Under the pieces are notes generated by a model. It was not told where the DNA came from. It did not search any database and saw nothing but the letters and a program-made list of their open reading frames with translations. From assembly GCA_027625915.1 (NCBI GenBank), contig JANTQA010000047.1, positions 17,546,001 through 17,610,000 of the forward strand: DNA of 64,000 nt. Reading direction: 5' to 3'. A program made the position numbers and the translations under genes. The stretch comes from Anaeramoeba flamelloides. Its lineage: Eukaryota; Metamonada; Anaeramoebidae. Shown here one piece after another: positions 1 to 11,692 of this stretch. The first letter of the stretch is position 1; every line of letters starts with the position of its first letter.

Positions 1-1249
1 TCTGTAAAAATAAAAAACACTGGTTATTTACACCACTTTACTTTCCAAATCTTAAAATAGAAACCCAGAAAAATAGTATTCTCAGTATTTAATAATTCAT
101 ATTTAGAACTTCCAAAAGTAACTGTTAAATTTTTTAATTTCAAAGATCAACTCAATAATCTTCCGAATAAAAACCAAAAGAATGATGAGTTTTGTTTTCT
201 TTTTTCTAAAGCTAATTGTAACATCAAGATGAATCCAATATTACAGATATAATTTTTCAAAAGAATCTCTGGGTTAATTATTTGATATTTTAATAAATCA
301 AATTCCAAAACACTAGGTGTTTTTTAAAAATTCCAGAATTTCTAGTAATAAAAAGATTATTGTTAGAGATAACTCAATCTTTAAATTTGTGGTGAAATCT
401 TGTTTTTAATCTGGAATCATGTTGAGTTTTTTGGTATTAAAGGATCATTTTAAATTGATCTTTTTTAACAAAGAATATAACTTTACTAATCATTTGTTTC
501 GATACATTTGAACCCTGTTATACTAATAGGATTTTCACCAAATGACAACGTACTTGGATTTTAATCTTTGCCAGATTTTACGCGAATCCCAATAACAGAT
601 AGAAATAATTTCAATGGTTCTTTCAAATTTTTTAATAAATGTTAAATAATAGTCTATATCTGAAAAATTTTCTTTATGTATTTTCAAAGCAAAAATGTTT
701 TGATTAATTATTTTTTTAAATCAAATCTTTTTTTTTCTTTGTTCTCTAAAAAAGTTGGAATAAATATTTACATTTTATTACGATATCTTTGTTTCTTAAT
801 CAAAATTTATTTTTTTTTTTTGCAATTAAATTAAGTATCAAAAAAAAAAATGAAAAAGTAAAAATGGAAAAAAAAATTTTTCATTGATAATATATTATTT
901 TTATTTGTATATTCATTAATTGTATTGAAATACAATGTATTTTGGTAATCTTAACTTGGATTCTATGTGTAAAACTTTTGTTTATAATGAATCAAAATTA
1001 ATTTGATTTTCCTGGGTTTGAGTCTAATCAATTAAATTTAATATTTCTGATTTTTGAAATCCTAAAATCAAACAAATTAGATTTTATTAAAATTAATAGT
1101 ACATACATTATTTTTGTTGTGTAGTTTCTATTGTGCATAATTCTTTGAAAAGAATTTCAAATTTTCCCTTCTGAAACCGTATTATTAAAAAAGAGAGCGG
1201 GGTGAGTCAGAATTGAAATTGTATTGAATAAGAAAATATTTTGATTTTC
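1..1249. other. intergenic, AT-rich, nothing recognised
   Basis: No open reading frame with sensible composition and no RNA-gene signature was seen. The stretch is A/T homopolymer-rich. It lies downstream of the minus-strand gene that ends at 1250, so it should hold that gene's 3' untranslated region. Confidence 0.5.
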
Positions 1250-3787
1250 TTACTTTTCTGATTTCTTTTTCTTGAATAGCTTTACAATATTTTTAGCAAT
1301 TTTTTCAGATTTTTTTTGGACCCATGAAGGTTTTTTAAATTCTTTATTAGGATCAAATGTCCGGAATAAAATTGGTATTGAATATTTTTTTTCCTGTTGT
1401 TGTTCTTTTCCATGATCAATTTTGTTAATATTTATATTTTCATTTGTTCTCAGATTTTGGTTTTTATTTTCATTTATTTTTTCTGATTTAGATTCGCCCA
1501 TTCCATTAGGAGTTTTCTGTGTTTTTTCAGGTCTCTTTTCGTTCTTTAACATGGATTCACCTTCTACAATAGAACCTACACTTATTCTTTCATTTTCATA
1601 ATCAATTTGTTTTTCTTTTTCTGTTTTTGTTTCTTTGGTTAATTCAATTTCTTCTTCTGTTTCTGTTTCTGATTCTGTTTCTGTTTCTGTTTCTTTTTTT
1701 GTTTCTGTTTCTGTTTTAGTTAATTCATTTTCTTCTTGATTTAAAATATTTATTTTTTGATTATTTTTGTCTTTTATGAAATTATATCTAGTGTCAGATT
1801 CTTGTTCAGACTCTGATTTAGTTTTTTTCTCTTCAGATTCAATTTTTTCTTCTTCAGACTCTTCTTCTGTTTCAGATTCTTTCTCTTTTTTTTTTGTTAG
1901 TGTTAATTCTCCTTCGACAAGATAATTTGTATTTATAATTTCTGATTCATTTTTTGTTTCTTGAAATTCAATTTCCTCTTCTGTTTCTGTTTCTGTTTCT
2001 TTTTTAGTTAATTCAATTTCTTCTTGATTTAAAATATTTATTTTTTGATTATTTTTGTCTTTTATGAAATTGTACCTAGTGTCAGATTCTTGTTCAGACT
2101 CTGATTTAGTTTTTTTCTCTTCAAATTCTGTTCTCAATCCTTCTTCTTCAAATCCTTCTTCTGTTTCAGATTCTTTATCTTTTTCTTTTGTTAATGTTAA
2201 TTCTCCTTTTGTAAGAGAAGTTGTATTTATAATTTCTGATTCTGTTTCTGTTTCTTCAGATTCGGATTTTTCTATATCCGACTCAGTTTCTTCTTCTTCA
2301 GATGCGGATTTTTCTATATCCGATTCTGATTCTTCTGATTCTGATTCCCTTTCTTCTTCTTCAGATTCTATATTTAACTCCGTTTCCAATTCAGTTTCTT
2401 TTTCTTTTGATTCTGATCCTGATTCTGATTCTGATTCTGATTCTTCTGATTCTGATTCTGATTCTTCTGATTCTGATTCTGATACTTCCAATTCAGATTC
2501 TCTTTCTTTAATTAACGTTAATTCTCCTTTTGTAATAGAATCTGAAGTTATAATTTCTGATTCTGTTTCTGTTTCTTCAGATTCGGATTTTTCTATATCC
2601 GACTCAGCTTCTTCTGATTCTGATTCTTCTTCTTCCGATTCTGATACTTCTGATTCCGATTCTGATACTTCTTCTTCTGATTCTGATTCTGATTCTTCCA
2701 ATTCGGATTCTTTTTCTTTAATTAATGTTAATTCTCCTTTTGTAATAGAATCTGAAGTTATAATTTCTGATTCTTCTTCCAATTCTGATTCTGTTTCTGT
2801 TTCTTTAAATTCAATTTCCTCTTCTAATTCTGTTACTGTTTCCTTTTCTTTTATTAATTTATTCCTTCCTTGATCAAAGATATTTTTCTTTTGATTTTTA
2901 AATTCAATACCATTATTTTTGACAATTGCTTTTTTATTCCTTTTTAATTTTAAACCTTGTGAGTAGTTGTTCATTTTTTTTTTTTTTTTACTTTCAGGTA
3001 AGGGGACCATTATTTCGAAGTTTCTTCTTTTTCTGTTTGAAGAAAATTCAAGTATTTGATTATTTTTTTCTTCTGAAATGGTTTGATTATTTTTTGTTTT
3101 GTCGAGGAAATTTTTACGATCGTTTTGAAATTCTTGGTTGTTAGATAAAACAGTTTGTCTAGAGCTGTTGGTTAGTTGGCGAAATAACTCAGGGTTCATT
3201 AAACCAACAGAAAATTTGAAAGTGTAACTGGGTCTAAATAATTTTTCTTTCTTTTTAAAATCCAAATAATTACCCAAAGCAGATTTTGTACGTGCTTATT
3301 GAAGAAATAACAAAGGAAAATATCAAAAGGTTACAAAAAAAAGAGGGGGGGGTTATAAATAAAGAGAAGTTTGTTGATTGGTTCTTTTGTGTTTGTTTTT
3401 TTCTTGAAAATAGAAAAAGGTTATTAAAAGAAAACAAAAAAATAAAAAAAAAAAGTAAATACAAAATTGAATAAAGAACGTTTCAGTATAAATCGGACAA
3501 GATCGAACAGTTTTGTAGTTGTTCAATACAGAGTAAATACTTTGATTAAATTTTTTTTGGATTTTAGGTTTCTTTTGAAGGAGTTGCACTAATCTATTTT
3601 TCTGCCAACTAAGAATAATAAAAGAAAAAACAAAAAAAACTTTGTTTTGAATACAATAAGAAAGAAAAATTATAATAAATGCTTTATAATCTTACAGATT
3701 CATAGTAGACATAAAATTAACATTAACTTGAATCAATTCTCCATTGTTCTCAAGAATGACATTGTGTGGTATACCAATTAAAGACAT
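1250..3787 (-). CDS. spliced, highly acidic Ser/Glu-rich repeat protein, function unknown
   Basis: Proposed three-exon minus-strand gene: exon 1 3787-3696, exon 2 3608-3463, exon 3 3294-1250. Introns of 87 nt (3695-3609, GTAAG...TTAG) and 168 nt (3462-3295, GTATTT...AAG) join in matching phases (2 and 1) and give one 760-residue frame starting at the ATG MSLIGIPHNVILENNG. The first ~200 residues are ordinary or Lys-rich (FRPSYTFKFSVGLMNPELF, then basic KRKR/KKKKK patches that could act as nuclear signals). The rest is Glu/Ser/Thr repeats. A module around KGELTLIKEKESELE recurs four to five times, and a module with SDTRYNFIKDKNNQKINILN occurs twice, so the tail grew by internal duplication. 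No domain is recognised; the PIY...IQFS segment near residue 75 faintly recalls the last strand of a PTB-type RRM, too weak to call. The long exon alone has no ATG near its start, which supports the upstream exons. The coding status of exon 3 is fairly sure; the 5' splicing is inferred. Confidence 0.6.
1640..2860 (-). repeat. coding minisatellite, hexamer-based Ser/Glu codon repeats
   Basis: On the plus strand the DNA reads as long runs of TCTGAT/TCTGTT/TCTTCA hexamers inside larger duplicated blocks. The block with CTTTAATTAACGTTAATTCT at about 2500 returns almost unchanged at about 2720, and the block with TTATGAAATTATATCTAGTG at about 1770 returns at about 2065. It encodes the acidic tail of the gene above on the minus strand. 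The opposite strand stays open for 272 codons (Ser/Asp-rich), which is a by-product of the repeat. Confidence 0.75.
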
Positions 3788-4094
3788 GAAAATATTATAC
3801 AAAAAAAAAACGACTATTGTAAAAAGAAAAAAAATGAAAGGAAAAATACAAACAAAAATATTGGGTCGGATGATCTTAAGTACTTGACCATTCCAAAAAA
3901 AAAATATCTAATCGGCTTTAATTGTAAAACAGACATCTAAGTTTCAATTTTCAAATATTTTCTCTTTACTTTTTTCCTTCATTTTGAAAAAAAATAAACA
4001 AGCATAAAAAATTAGATTGATTATTAATGTTTCAAAATATATTTCAAGATATAACATGAAAACAACACTTAACAACTATGTATTCATGTGGAAA

Positions 4095-4594
4095 CAGTGA
4101 AATAATGTATAAAACCAAACTTATAAGAGTTTTGTAGTTCAGTAATATTTACACACTGAGAATTTCTTTTCAAAAAAAATAGAGAAATTGTTGAATTTTA
4201 ACAATTTTGTAAATTTTTCACTTTTTTTAGATCACAATTAAAATTTGATTTTAATATTTTAGAATTTCCATTTCAACTTTCTGAACTCACATTATTCTTC
4301 TCGCTGTTCTAAATATCTTTAAAAGTTCATTTAAACAAGTTTGAAGGGTTTTCAATTTTGAACTTGTACTTGAAAATCCCTAAAAGCCATCTTTTGCAAT
4401 TGTTTTTTTTTGTTATTTTCAATTTTCCTTTTCATTAAAAGAAAAGAAAAATAGTTTTCGTGAAAAGGTAAAGATGACAAAAAATGTTTTTTTTTTTTGT
4501 CCAATTTCTTCTAATTGAAAATTATTTTTTGAGAAGCGAAAGTGAAATAACACAATAACTCGAGACTCTCAAGTGTGGGAGCGTAGTCCTTAAA
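4095..4594 (-). repeat. inverted, left-truncated copy of the ~530-bp 'GTAGTCCTTAAA' repeat
   Basis: Reverse-complement relative of 41598-42123. Shared blocks include the end GTAGTCCTTAAA (at 4583-4594), a stretch around CTTGAAAATCCCTAAAAGCC, a central run resembling TTTTCAATTTTCCTTTTCAT, and GTGAAATAATGTATAAAA near the other end. The outer inverted terminus present in the 41.6-kb copy was not found on the left side here. It looks like a non-autonomous DNA element without coding capacity. Confidence 0.55.
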
Positions 4595-4806
4595 CTAGTT
4601 CAATTTTCCAAATTTGAAATTAAATTGTAAAACATTTGTAAAATTTGATTTTTCGGATTTTTTGATCCTGTGCTTTTTCCATTAATGTGAAATTGGCTTT
4701 AAGATTTTAACAATAGGTATTAATCCAGTTTGAGGAATTTCAGTTTCAGTTAACTTTTTTGATCACTAAACAATATATTGAAAAATAATCCTAAAAATTT
4801 TCTTTT

Positions 4807-4990
4807 CACTACATAACTTCGAAAATTTTTTCAAAAAAAAATCTCTAAATTTTGTATTTTTGAAATACTGTTATATAACAGACATTATTTAAATATCAAA
4901 ATTTTGTATAAGGTATACAAATTTCTTAGATATTAATGGGAATTGAAAAAAAAAAAAGTAAAGTTTTCAATAATATTTTTTTCATAGTTA
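4807..4990 (+). repeat. truncated copy of the ~705-713-bp repeat
   Basis: Begins with CACTAC followed by CGAAAATTTTTTCAAAAAAA and continues with TTTTGTATTTTTGAAATAC, matching the first ~180 bp of the elements at 30206-30918 and 56562-57266. It stops after the AATATTTTTTTCAT block, so only the 5' quarter remains. Confidence 0.6.
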
Positions 4991-5857
4991 TTAGAATATT
5001 TTAGAAATTTTTATATGGATGTGGTAAAAAATCACAAAAAAATCCCGAAAAAAAATTTTCAATTATCAAGTATTCAAAATCAACCTTGGTGACTTGGATT
5101 TTGAAAAATCAAATATTTTCTTGAATAATTTGAACAAAATGAGCTCTAATATAAAATTTTGAAGATTTTCATTGTGAAAATTTTTCATATTTTTGAATAT
5201 CGTGGGATATACGAACATTATAATCAAAATATTAATAATTATCGTATTTGCAAAAAAAAATGACATCTAAAAATAGAGCTGAATCTTAATTTTTTCATTT
5301 TTTTGTTACATTTTTACGTGAAAATTCCTTTTATTGAAATAGTCCCTGTATTATGAACAATGAGTTAATGGATAATATGAAAATATTTTTTTAAAAGGTC
5401 CAATATTTGTCCAAAATCAAACTCAGATGAACATCAGAAAAAAAATAATTTAGAATATTTTTTTACAATTCAGAAGAATTTTAATGGAAATATTAATTAG
5501 GAAATTTCTTTATCTGAATCAATGTAAATGTTGATTAGATTCTTTAGTAAAAATTATAAACCGTAATAAAACTTTTTACTTGAATATATCAAATATAAAT
5601 GAGAATTCTTTTCTTTTTTTCAGAGAATTGATCAAACAATTCTGAAAAACGAAATAAACATTCAATTTTTAATCAATTCATTAAGTTAAAATATGAAAAT
5701 AGTTCGAAAATTAATTCAAAAAAAAAACAATTAAAAAAGTTAAAATAGAAAATCCAAAATTATAGAGTTATGTATATTTTATATTTCAAGACGATGTAGA
5801 AATCTTGTTGAAAATATTACAAACCAGAATAAAAATTTTACAAATTACATGCTTTTC

Positions 5858-6502
5858 AAACTATTGAAGGACAAATACTAATTTAATAGAATAATATAGA
5901 TCAAATAATTGTTGATACTGGTTTGAAATAAAATTAATTAATCAATAGATTTTCTTAAAAATTGAAAAACTCAAATTCTTAGATTCCCATTGAAAAAAAG
6001 AAGAATGTTCATTTTGATCTCCCACTGGTATTTGAATAATAAAAAGGAAACAATTTTTCCTTCCGTTTTCGATACTTTTCTTTTAGAAATCAGGTCCCCC
6101 AAACGAATTAGTTTGTAATTTGAAGTCTCTATTTGAAAAAGGAAATGAAAACAAAGTGAAAATTTTTCACCTTTATTATTCAAATATCAGGATCAAAGAT
6201 CCAATACAATTCCAATATCGAACAATATGATTTCTCTCAAAAATCATTTCCAAAGTTTTGATAACCTTAAAATAACGAGTTTTTATCCGGTGACTCGAGA
6301 TCTCGCAATAATACAAATTTTTGCAACTAAATTAATAATCAAAAAAATCAGAAAAAAAACGAAAAAAACAAAAAAATGTGAAAAAATAATATAAATTATG
6401 AAAATTTCAAAAATAATTTTTTTCTAATAATATCCATGCTAACCGTTTAAACAGATGTAATTCGCCCATTCTAACTGGAATCCTTAAGTGGAAAATAGTT
6501 TA
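5858..6502 (-). repeat. inverted, diverged copy of the ~710-bp 'CAGTCAAAGGG' repeat
   Basis: Reverse-complement relative of 22698-23412 and 40826-41533. Landmarks are AATTGAAAAACTCAAATTCT, AAATCAGGTCCCCCAAACGA, AATTTGAAGTCTCTATTTGA and the terminal GGAAAATAGTTTA. The left limit is approximate because the TIR at that end is degraded. Confidence 0.6.
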
Positions 6503-7385
6503 TATATAAATATAAACTAAAAATCAAAAATTCCACACATTTAAAACAGTTTAAAGAATCACAATAATACAATTTCATTCAAATTGAAAAAAAAATTATC
6601 TTTGTGTAATTTGAAAATCATGCTTTCATCTTTTTCTTTTTTGTTTTCCTTTCATTTTTTTTTGTAACTTAATTTTTTTTATCAAAAATTTTTTTTTTTT
6701 ACTTGATAAATAGTTACAAAGTAAAATTTAATTTTTTTTTTTTATTAATAGAACGGAGTTATCAAAGATCCTCTTACATTTATTAGATTTTTTTCAATTT
6801 TCGAAATAAAATAAAAATTTATTTAATTTTCAGTTTATTTCGAAAATTGAAAACAAACCTAGGCTCTAACAAATCTGATTACTAATTCTAAAATAGTAAC
6901 TTACTTGATAAAGAAAAAAATATATTTTGGAATCAAATAAGTCCCAAATTTTATTGGTTATAAAAATAAAAAGAAAAATGAATAAGAAAAAAAAAAAAAA
7001 AAAAAAGAATTTTTATGTCAAGGAATTGTTTTTAAAAGCAGTTAATTTAAATTTTCAAAAAAAAAAACACAGTACATTTTTATCAATAACACACAAAAAA
7101 CAACCATATCCCTTTTATTTAAAATTTTCTCATTTAACTATTTGTAAGAAATCATGAATACTTTGAAGAGAATTAGTTGCTTAGTAACTGCCATTTTTAA
7201 CTTCTTGATTGCACCTTTTTTGATAGCTATGATTTTTTTGTGGTTTCTTTTTATTTTCAGGTTATCGATGCCAAGTAGTTTCTATTGTTCCAGTATTAGT
7301 ATGTAACCGATAGATTTTTCTCCTTAGTTTCTATTTTACCCAATAAAATGGAAATTCAACAAGAGAAAAAATAGAAAAAAATAAA

Positions 7386-7406
7386 TATATATATATATAT
7401 ATATAT
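7386..7406. repeat. (TA)n microsatellite
   Basis: Uninterrupted alternating T/A run of about 20 bases. Similar runs lie near 11661-11672, 25690-25714, 39166-39183, 40279-40295 and 47140-47172. Confidence 0.8.
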
Positions 7407-8021
7407 TATTCATGAATTTCTGTTATCGATATCATTTCTAATGTGTAGTTTATTTTTTTCTCTTCTTTCAAGGCAATCATATATTTGCTGAATCTTTAGA
7501 AAAAATGATTTTTTTATAATTTATTGTCACTTTTTTTATGAAAAAAAGTTTATATACAAATAACTTCTGATATATTCAAGATTTTGTTTCTACTACAATT
7601 TCTTAATTCCAGTTTCAATTTTGATTTGATTTGTAGAAAACTAGAATATTTAAGCCGAAAATCTTGTCTAAAAATAAATGAGAAAGAAATAGATCTTTAG
7701 TAAAAATCAAAATAGTAACTGAAAAATTTTCAACACTACTACCGACCATTAACTGTTTTTTAAAAAAAATTGTAAATATTCTGAATTTTTTTAAAAAGTA
7801 AAGAAAACAAAGATCTAATATTTTCAAAAATATAATTAAAATAAAGTTTAGTATAACTTATAAAGTTGGTTTTATTAATAAAATAAATAAATAGTAAAAT
7901 TTAATAAACTAGAAAAAAAATAAATAAATAAAAAAAAAAAAAAAAAAACATATAAAATTAATTCTAAAGCCATTAAATAATAATCTTGACTAAAAAATAA
8001 TAATAAAAAAAAAAAAAACTA

Positions 8022-9524
8022 TTAATTAAAAAAATAATGCTTTGGGATTTCCTTTTTTAAATCATCAATTTTTGAGGTGTCTCCGTAAAGAGCAACTGAA
8101 GGGTTTCCTTTTAAAATATTTTTGATAAAATTTGAAACATCTGAAGAAGTAATATTATCAATTTTTTCATTTAACTCTTGTAAGGTATTAATTTTGGAAT
8201 AATACATTAATTGTTTGGAAAAATCGGCTGTTAAAATTTCACGTCTTTCTAGAAGCATAAAAAGATTAACTTTTAATTGGTTTTTAGCTCTTTGCAATTC
8301 CTCTTCCTTGGGGTTATTCTGTGCCAACAAATGCAATTGATTGATTATTTCTTTATATACATTCAAGCCATTATTGCCGACAAAGGTTGTATCTACACCG
8401 AAGAGGCCATGGTCGGAGTATGGCTTCACCTGCGCAATAAATTTGTCAAGGTAATGGTATTGGTGAAGTACTTGGTAAAAACGTGTCTCGATGCCCTTTC
8501 CTGGCCCTCCGACGATGTATGAGGAACCTCCTCCAAGCAGAAATTTTGTCAGCAAAGAAGTGATCAGGTTTGGTGAATAAATGGAATGGCTTGGGAAATA
8601 TACAGACATGTGGTTTAAATTCTGGATCGTGGGGAATTTCCCGTCGAGGTATTGGACTTGGTTGGATTCCAGGGAATCGTTTGCTTTGTCACTAACACAG
8701 CAAAGCCCGCCGCCGTTGTATTGTGATTCCTTTATTTGGTATTTCCCCTTGACGAATTTAAACAAAGCGTTCCCTGACAGGCCCTTATTCGTCGCTTGTC
8801 CATTGTCGAGAAGGGAGGGCAATTTGCCGAGTGTGTTTTCAACGAGCTGGCATAGCCTGTCATGATCGATCCCCATTGCAGAGACGGTAATGTTTTCACG
8901 GACAAAATGCCTTTTGCTATAGTCCCCAACCAACTTCAGATCATTTAAGGCATCAATGTTATTGCCAACAAATCCCTTTGCAATCCTGGAGGGCGAACAA
9001 AAATTTGGCTGCCCCAAATTGCCGCCACCCAAAACGTTTCGATTCCGGTTGTTGCCCTTTGGTTGGAATGGGTGATATGACATGTAATGGATGAGATCAT
9101 TCGCGATCGTTTCACCGTTTTTATCAGAGTTGCTCCAACTTTCCAACTTGCGATTACACAAGATGTCCAAATTGTCCTTTGAAAAGTCTCCTCGGATCAC
9201 GTTCTCTGTAAAAAGATCGAGAAACGCAGGTAAACCGTTTCGTAAATTCATCGAAGTGATTTGTAAGGCCTCACGCTGTAGTGAACTTGAGGCCAAAATG
9301 CCATTTTTTAAAAGTTGCTCACGAAAGGTCTGCTTATTAGTCTTTGTTGGCTTCCTTGTTAAAATAAGATCCTTCAGAATATCAAAAATACCACAATGGC
9401 TCGTGTCACGTTCATATCTTGGGCCTCCATGGAGCGAAATCGTTAAGACAGATAACGGCAATGGTAATGGTACACTTGATACAAAAATTCCACACCCTAA
9501 TTTGGAGATTAATAATTTGTCCAT
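8022..9524 (-). CDS. mitochondrial-processing-peptidase alpha-subunit-like M16 protein
   Basis: Single-exon 500-residue protein, the normal length for the family, with an ATG start (MDKLLISKLGCGIF). MPP removes targeting presequences from proteins imported into mitochondria or related organelles; the beta subunit is catalytic and the alpha subunit binds substrate. The alpha hallmark is a glycine-rich loop, here LLGGGSSYIVGGPGKGIETR, followed by FYQVLHQYHY and YSDHGLFGVDTT, which match the alpha rather than the beta pattern. GPRYERDTSHCGIFDILKDL lies where beta subunits carry the zinc motif HxxEH; here it reads D-I-L-K-D, so it should be non-catalytic. Only about seven residues precede the first strand, so no amphipathic presequence is visible. 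The middle of the gene is clearly richer in G+C than its ends. The beta partner is not in this window. An alpha-like core protein of respiratory complex III is the main alternative; the glycine loop favours MPP. Confidence 0.88.
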   Translation of the reverse strand: MDKLLISKLGCGIFVSSVPLPLPLSVLTISLHGGPRYERDTSHCGIFDILKDLILTRKPTKTNKQTFREQLLKNGILASSSLQREALQITSMNLRNGLPAFLDLFTENVIRGDFSKDNLDILCNRKLESWSNSDKNGETIANDLIHYMSYHPFQPKGNNRNRNVLGGGNLGQPNFCSPSRIAKGFVGNNIDALNDLKLVGDYSKRHFVRENITVSAMGIDHDRLCQLVENTLGKLPSLLDNGQATNKGLSGNALFKFVKGKYQIKESQYNGGGLCCVSDKANDSLESNQVQYLDGKFPTIQNLNHMSVYFPSHSIYSPNLITSLLTKFLLGGGSSYIVGGPGKGIETRFYQVLHQYHYLDKFIAQVKPYSDHGLFGVDTTFVGNNGLNVYKEIINQLHLLAQNNPKEEELQRAKNQLKVNLFMLLERREILTADFSKQLMYYSKINTLQELNEKIDNITSSDVSNFIKNILKGNPSVALYGDTSKIDDLKKEIPKHYFFN

Positions 9525-10731
9525 TTGAAAGAAAAGTTATGAATAAAGATTGAAAAGTAATTTAAAAAAAATGATAAAAATTCTTTTTTTCTTTCAATAA
9601 AGTAAGAGACTTGACTGAGATTTTGTTTGGTTGGAATATTGGAATTTAATTGACTTTGATTGATTTGATTTTGAATGTGTTTTTTTTTTTTTTTTTTTTT
9701 TTTAAGGGGACAACACTACAAGGGTTTTTATTGATCAAGCCTATTGAAAATTTATCAAAATGTTAAATGATCATGTGAAAGAAATATTTTTACAATCCCA
9801 AAACATTAGTGTTGCCGATTTAAGGATCAATAACTTAAAAATTTAAAATATGTCTTGTTCAATTATAAATTGTGTTTATAATCATAAAATAATTAAAAGC
9901 AATTTTCATGGGAAGACACTAGTTTTTAATCTGACATGTTCAAGTAATTATTTCATTTAATCTACATTGTAACATGAACTGTTCTATTTAAAGAAAAAAA
10001 ATAAATTTTACCCCGTATTACAATTTTACTTTAAATAAAGTAATTTTCTTTTTTTTTTCTATTTTAAAAGTAGGAGGAAAATTTAAATAAATTTAAAACT
10101 TTTTAAAAAAATTGTATGTTTAAGTTGATGAAATTTTCACAAAAATTAGGTTTAAATATGATAAAAAATCATTTAAGTTCTAATATATTTATATATTAAA
10201 TTGTTTATAGATTTCATAAATGGTATAAATTTTATTTTTTGAAAATTTTTTTTTGAAAAGTTAAATTAACTTCTTGTAGTTTGAGATGTCTCTCCTTAGT
10301 TTGGTTTGTTCTTCCCACAGGTTAATATTTCCAATAAGATCAATATATCATTTGAATCTTTCGCTTTTTTTTTTAGTTTCAGATTAGAAATTAAAAAAAA
10401 ATAGAGTTAAAAAAAAATGTTTATAAAAAATGATAATTTTCTCCACAAGTTTACAATGTTATTAGATTATCTAAACCCTATTACAAATATTTGGACATAC
10501 CCAAAATCATAAATAAGCAAAATAATACTCAAATTATTCTATTTTTCGAAAAGTAATATAAAACCACATTATAGTTACCTAGCATTAATGTTTTTATAAG
10601 TAATTATTTTACTAATCAAAATTGTGAAATTTATTACTCTTGTTGGGATTTTTTTTATCAAAGATGTTATCCTTAGAAAACTTAAGATAATAATGAAAAA
10701 ATAATAAAAATAAAGTGAAAAAAAAAATACT
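9525..10731. other. intergenic upstream of the MPP gene
   Basis: Holds the presumed promoter of the minus-strand MPP gene. A pure T run lies at about 9680-9702. The rest is unremarkable A/T-rich DNA without a supportable reading frame. Confidence 0.45.
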
Positions 10732-11113
10732 TCAACACAAGTGTAAATACGGAATGTTGTAAAAAATAGAGTTTTTTCAATTTCAGAGATAAATAAAGAG
10801 TTCCATGTATTTATCCAAATTTTGGTAATAGTAAACAAAGTTTCCGTTTGTATTTTTGATCTTGAAGGTTTTTTCAATATAAAATCATTTGGCAAATATC
10901 AATACTTTGTTTGGAAAATTGTTTTTTTTTTAAATTTGAAAGATTGTTGTTTGCTAAACGATTTTTTGATTAAAATTGTTCTTAGTCTATTAAGAAAATC
11001 AGATATTATATTTACTATAACCAAAATTTGGATAAATACATGGAACTCTATATTTATCTTGAAAATTGTAAAAACTCTATTTTTTACAACATTCATATTT
11101 AATCTTGTGAAAT
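10732..11113. mobile_element. fold-back element with ~100-bp inverted arms
   Basis: The left arm (10732-10832) and right arm (11008-11113) are near-perfect reverse complements. GGAATGTTGTAAAAAATAGA on the left answers TTTTTTACAACATTCATATT on the right, and TATTTATCCAAATTTTGGTA answers ACCAAAATTTGGATAAATAC. The unpaired centre is about 175 bp. Coding capacity is absent, so this is a MITE or fold-back relic rather than an autonomous transposon. Confidence 0.75.
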
Positions 11114-11660
11114 AGTAAAAAAATATACAAATTCGGGTAACTAGTGCCCCCATTCTGAGAGGTTGTGTCTATGTTTTTTTTCAATTTAAAATAATTGAGT
11201 AAAATCTTTGTTTAGCTCCAAATTCTTTCAAATTAAAAAAAAAAATAAAGAAAAGTGGAATACCCATTATTAATCAATGATTTTGGAATTTTTATATGTA
11301 ATCAATAATCTTTCTATAGGTTTTTACTCCTCCAGTGTATTCTAGTGGCGTCGTCAAGTGCAGTAGAGTGCCTAGGTTTTCTTGAGATTTTCTATTATAT
11401 TTATAAAACCTATCTATTTTTCAAATAAACAGAAAACTCAAGAAAACCTAACTGATGTTTTTTTTAATTTGAGAAATAAAAAGATAATTTCCAAAATTTT
11501 CTTTTAATTTCTCAAATTGAAAAAAAAAAACCTAACGGCGATTTTCCAGAATTAGAAATATTTTAGTAAAATCAAGGATTTTACTCAATTCTTTCAAATC
11601 ATGAAAAACTTAATGACAACGGGTAGTTTCTATTTGGTCATGAAAATGATAATATTCTTT

Positions 11661-11692
<32 letters not shown>

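Larger units (their letters stand above)
3788..8021. other. intergenic, repeat-bearing
   Basis: A gap of 4.2 kb without a supportable gene. It holds fragments of three interspersed repeat families (listed separately at 4095-4594, 4807-4990 and 5858-6502), a (TA)n tract near 7386-7406 and many A/T homopolymers. Short open frames here are Lys/Phe-rich products of the base composition. Confidence 0.5.

Noticed and set aside
2055-2873. 272-codon Ser/Asp-rich open frame on the plus strand
   Set aside because: It lies antisense to the acidic protein within a hexamer repeat that keeps several frames open; it has no unique sequence of its own.
3270-3300. ARTKSA reading just before the long acidic exon, recalling a histone H3 tail
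   Set aside because: The coincidence covers four residues only; the splice model reads S-R-T-K there and no histone fold follows.
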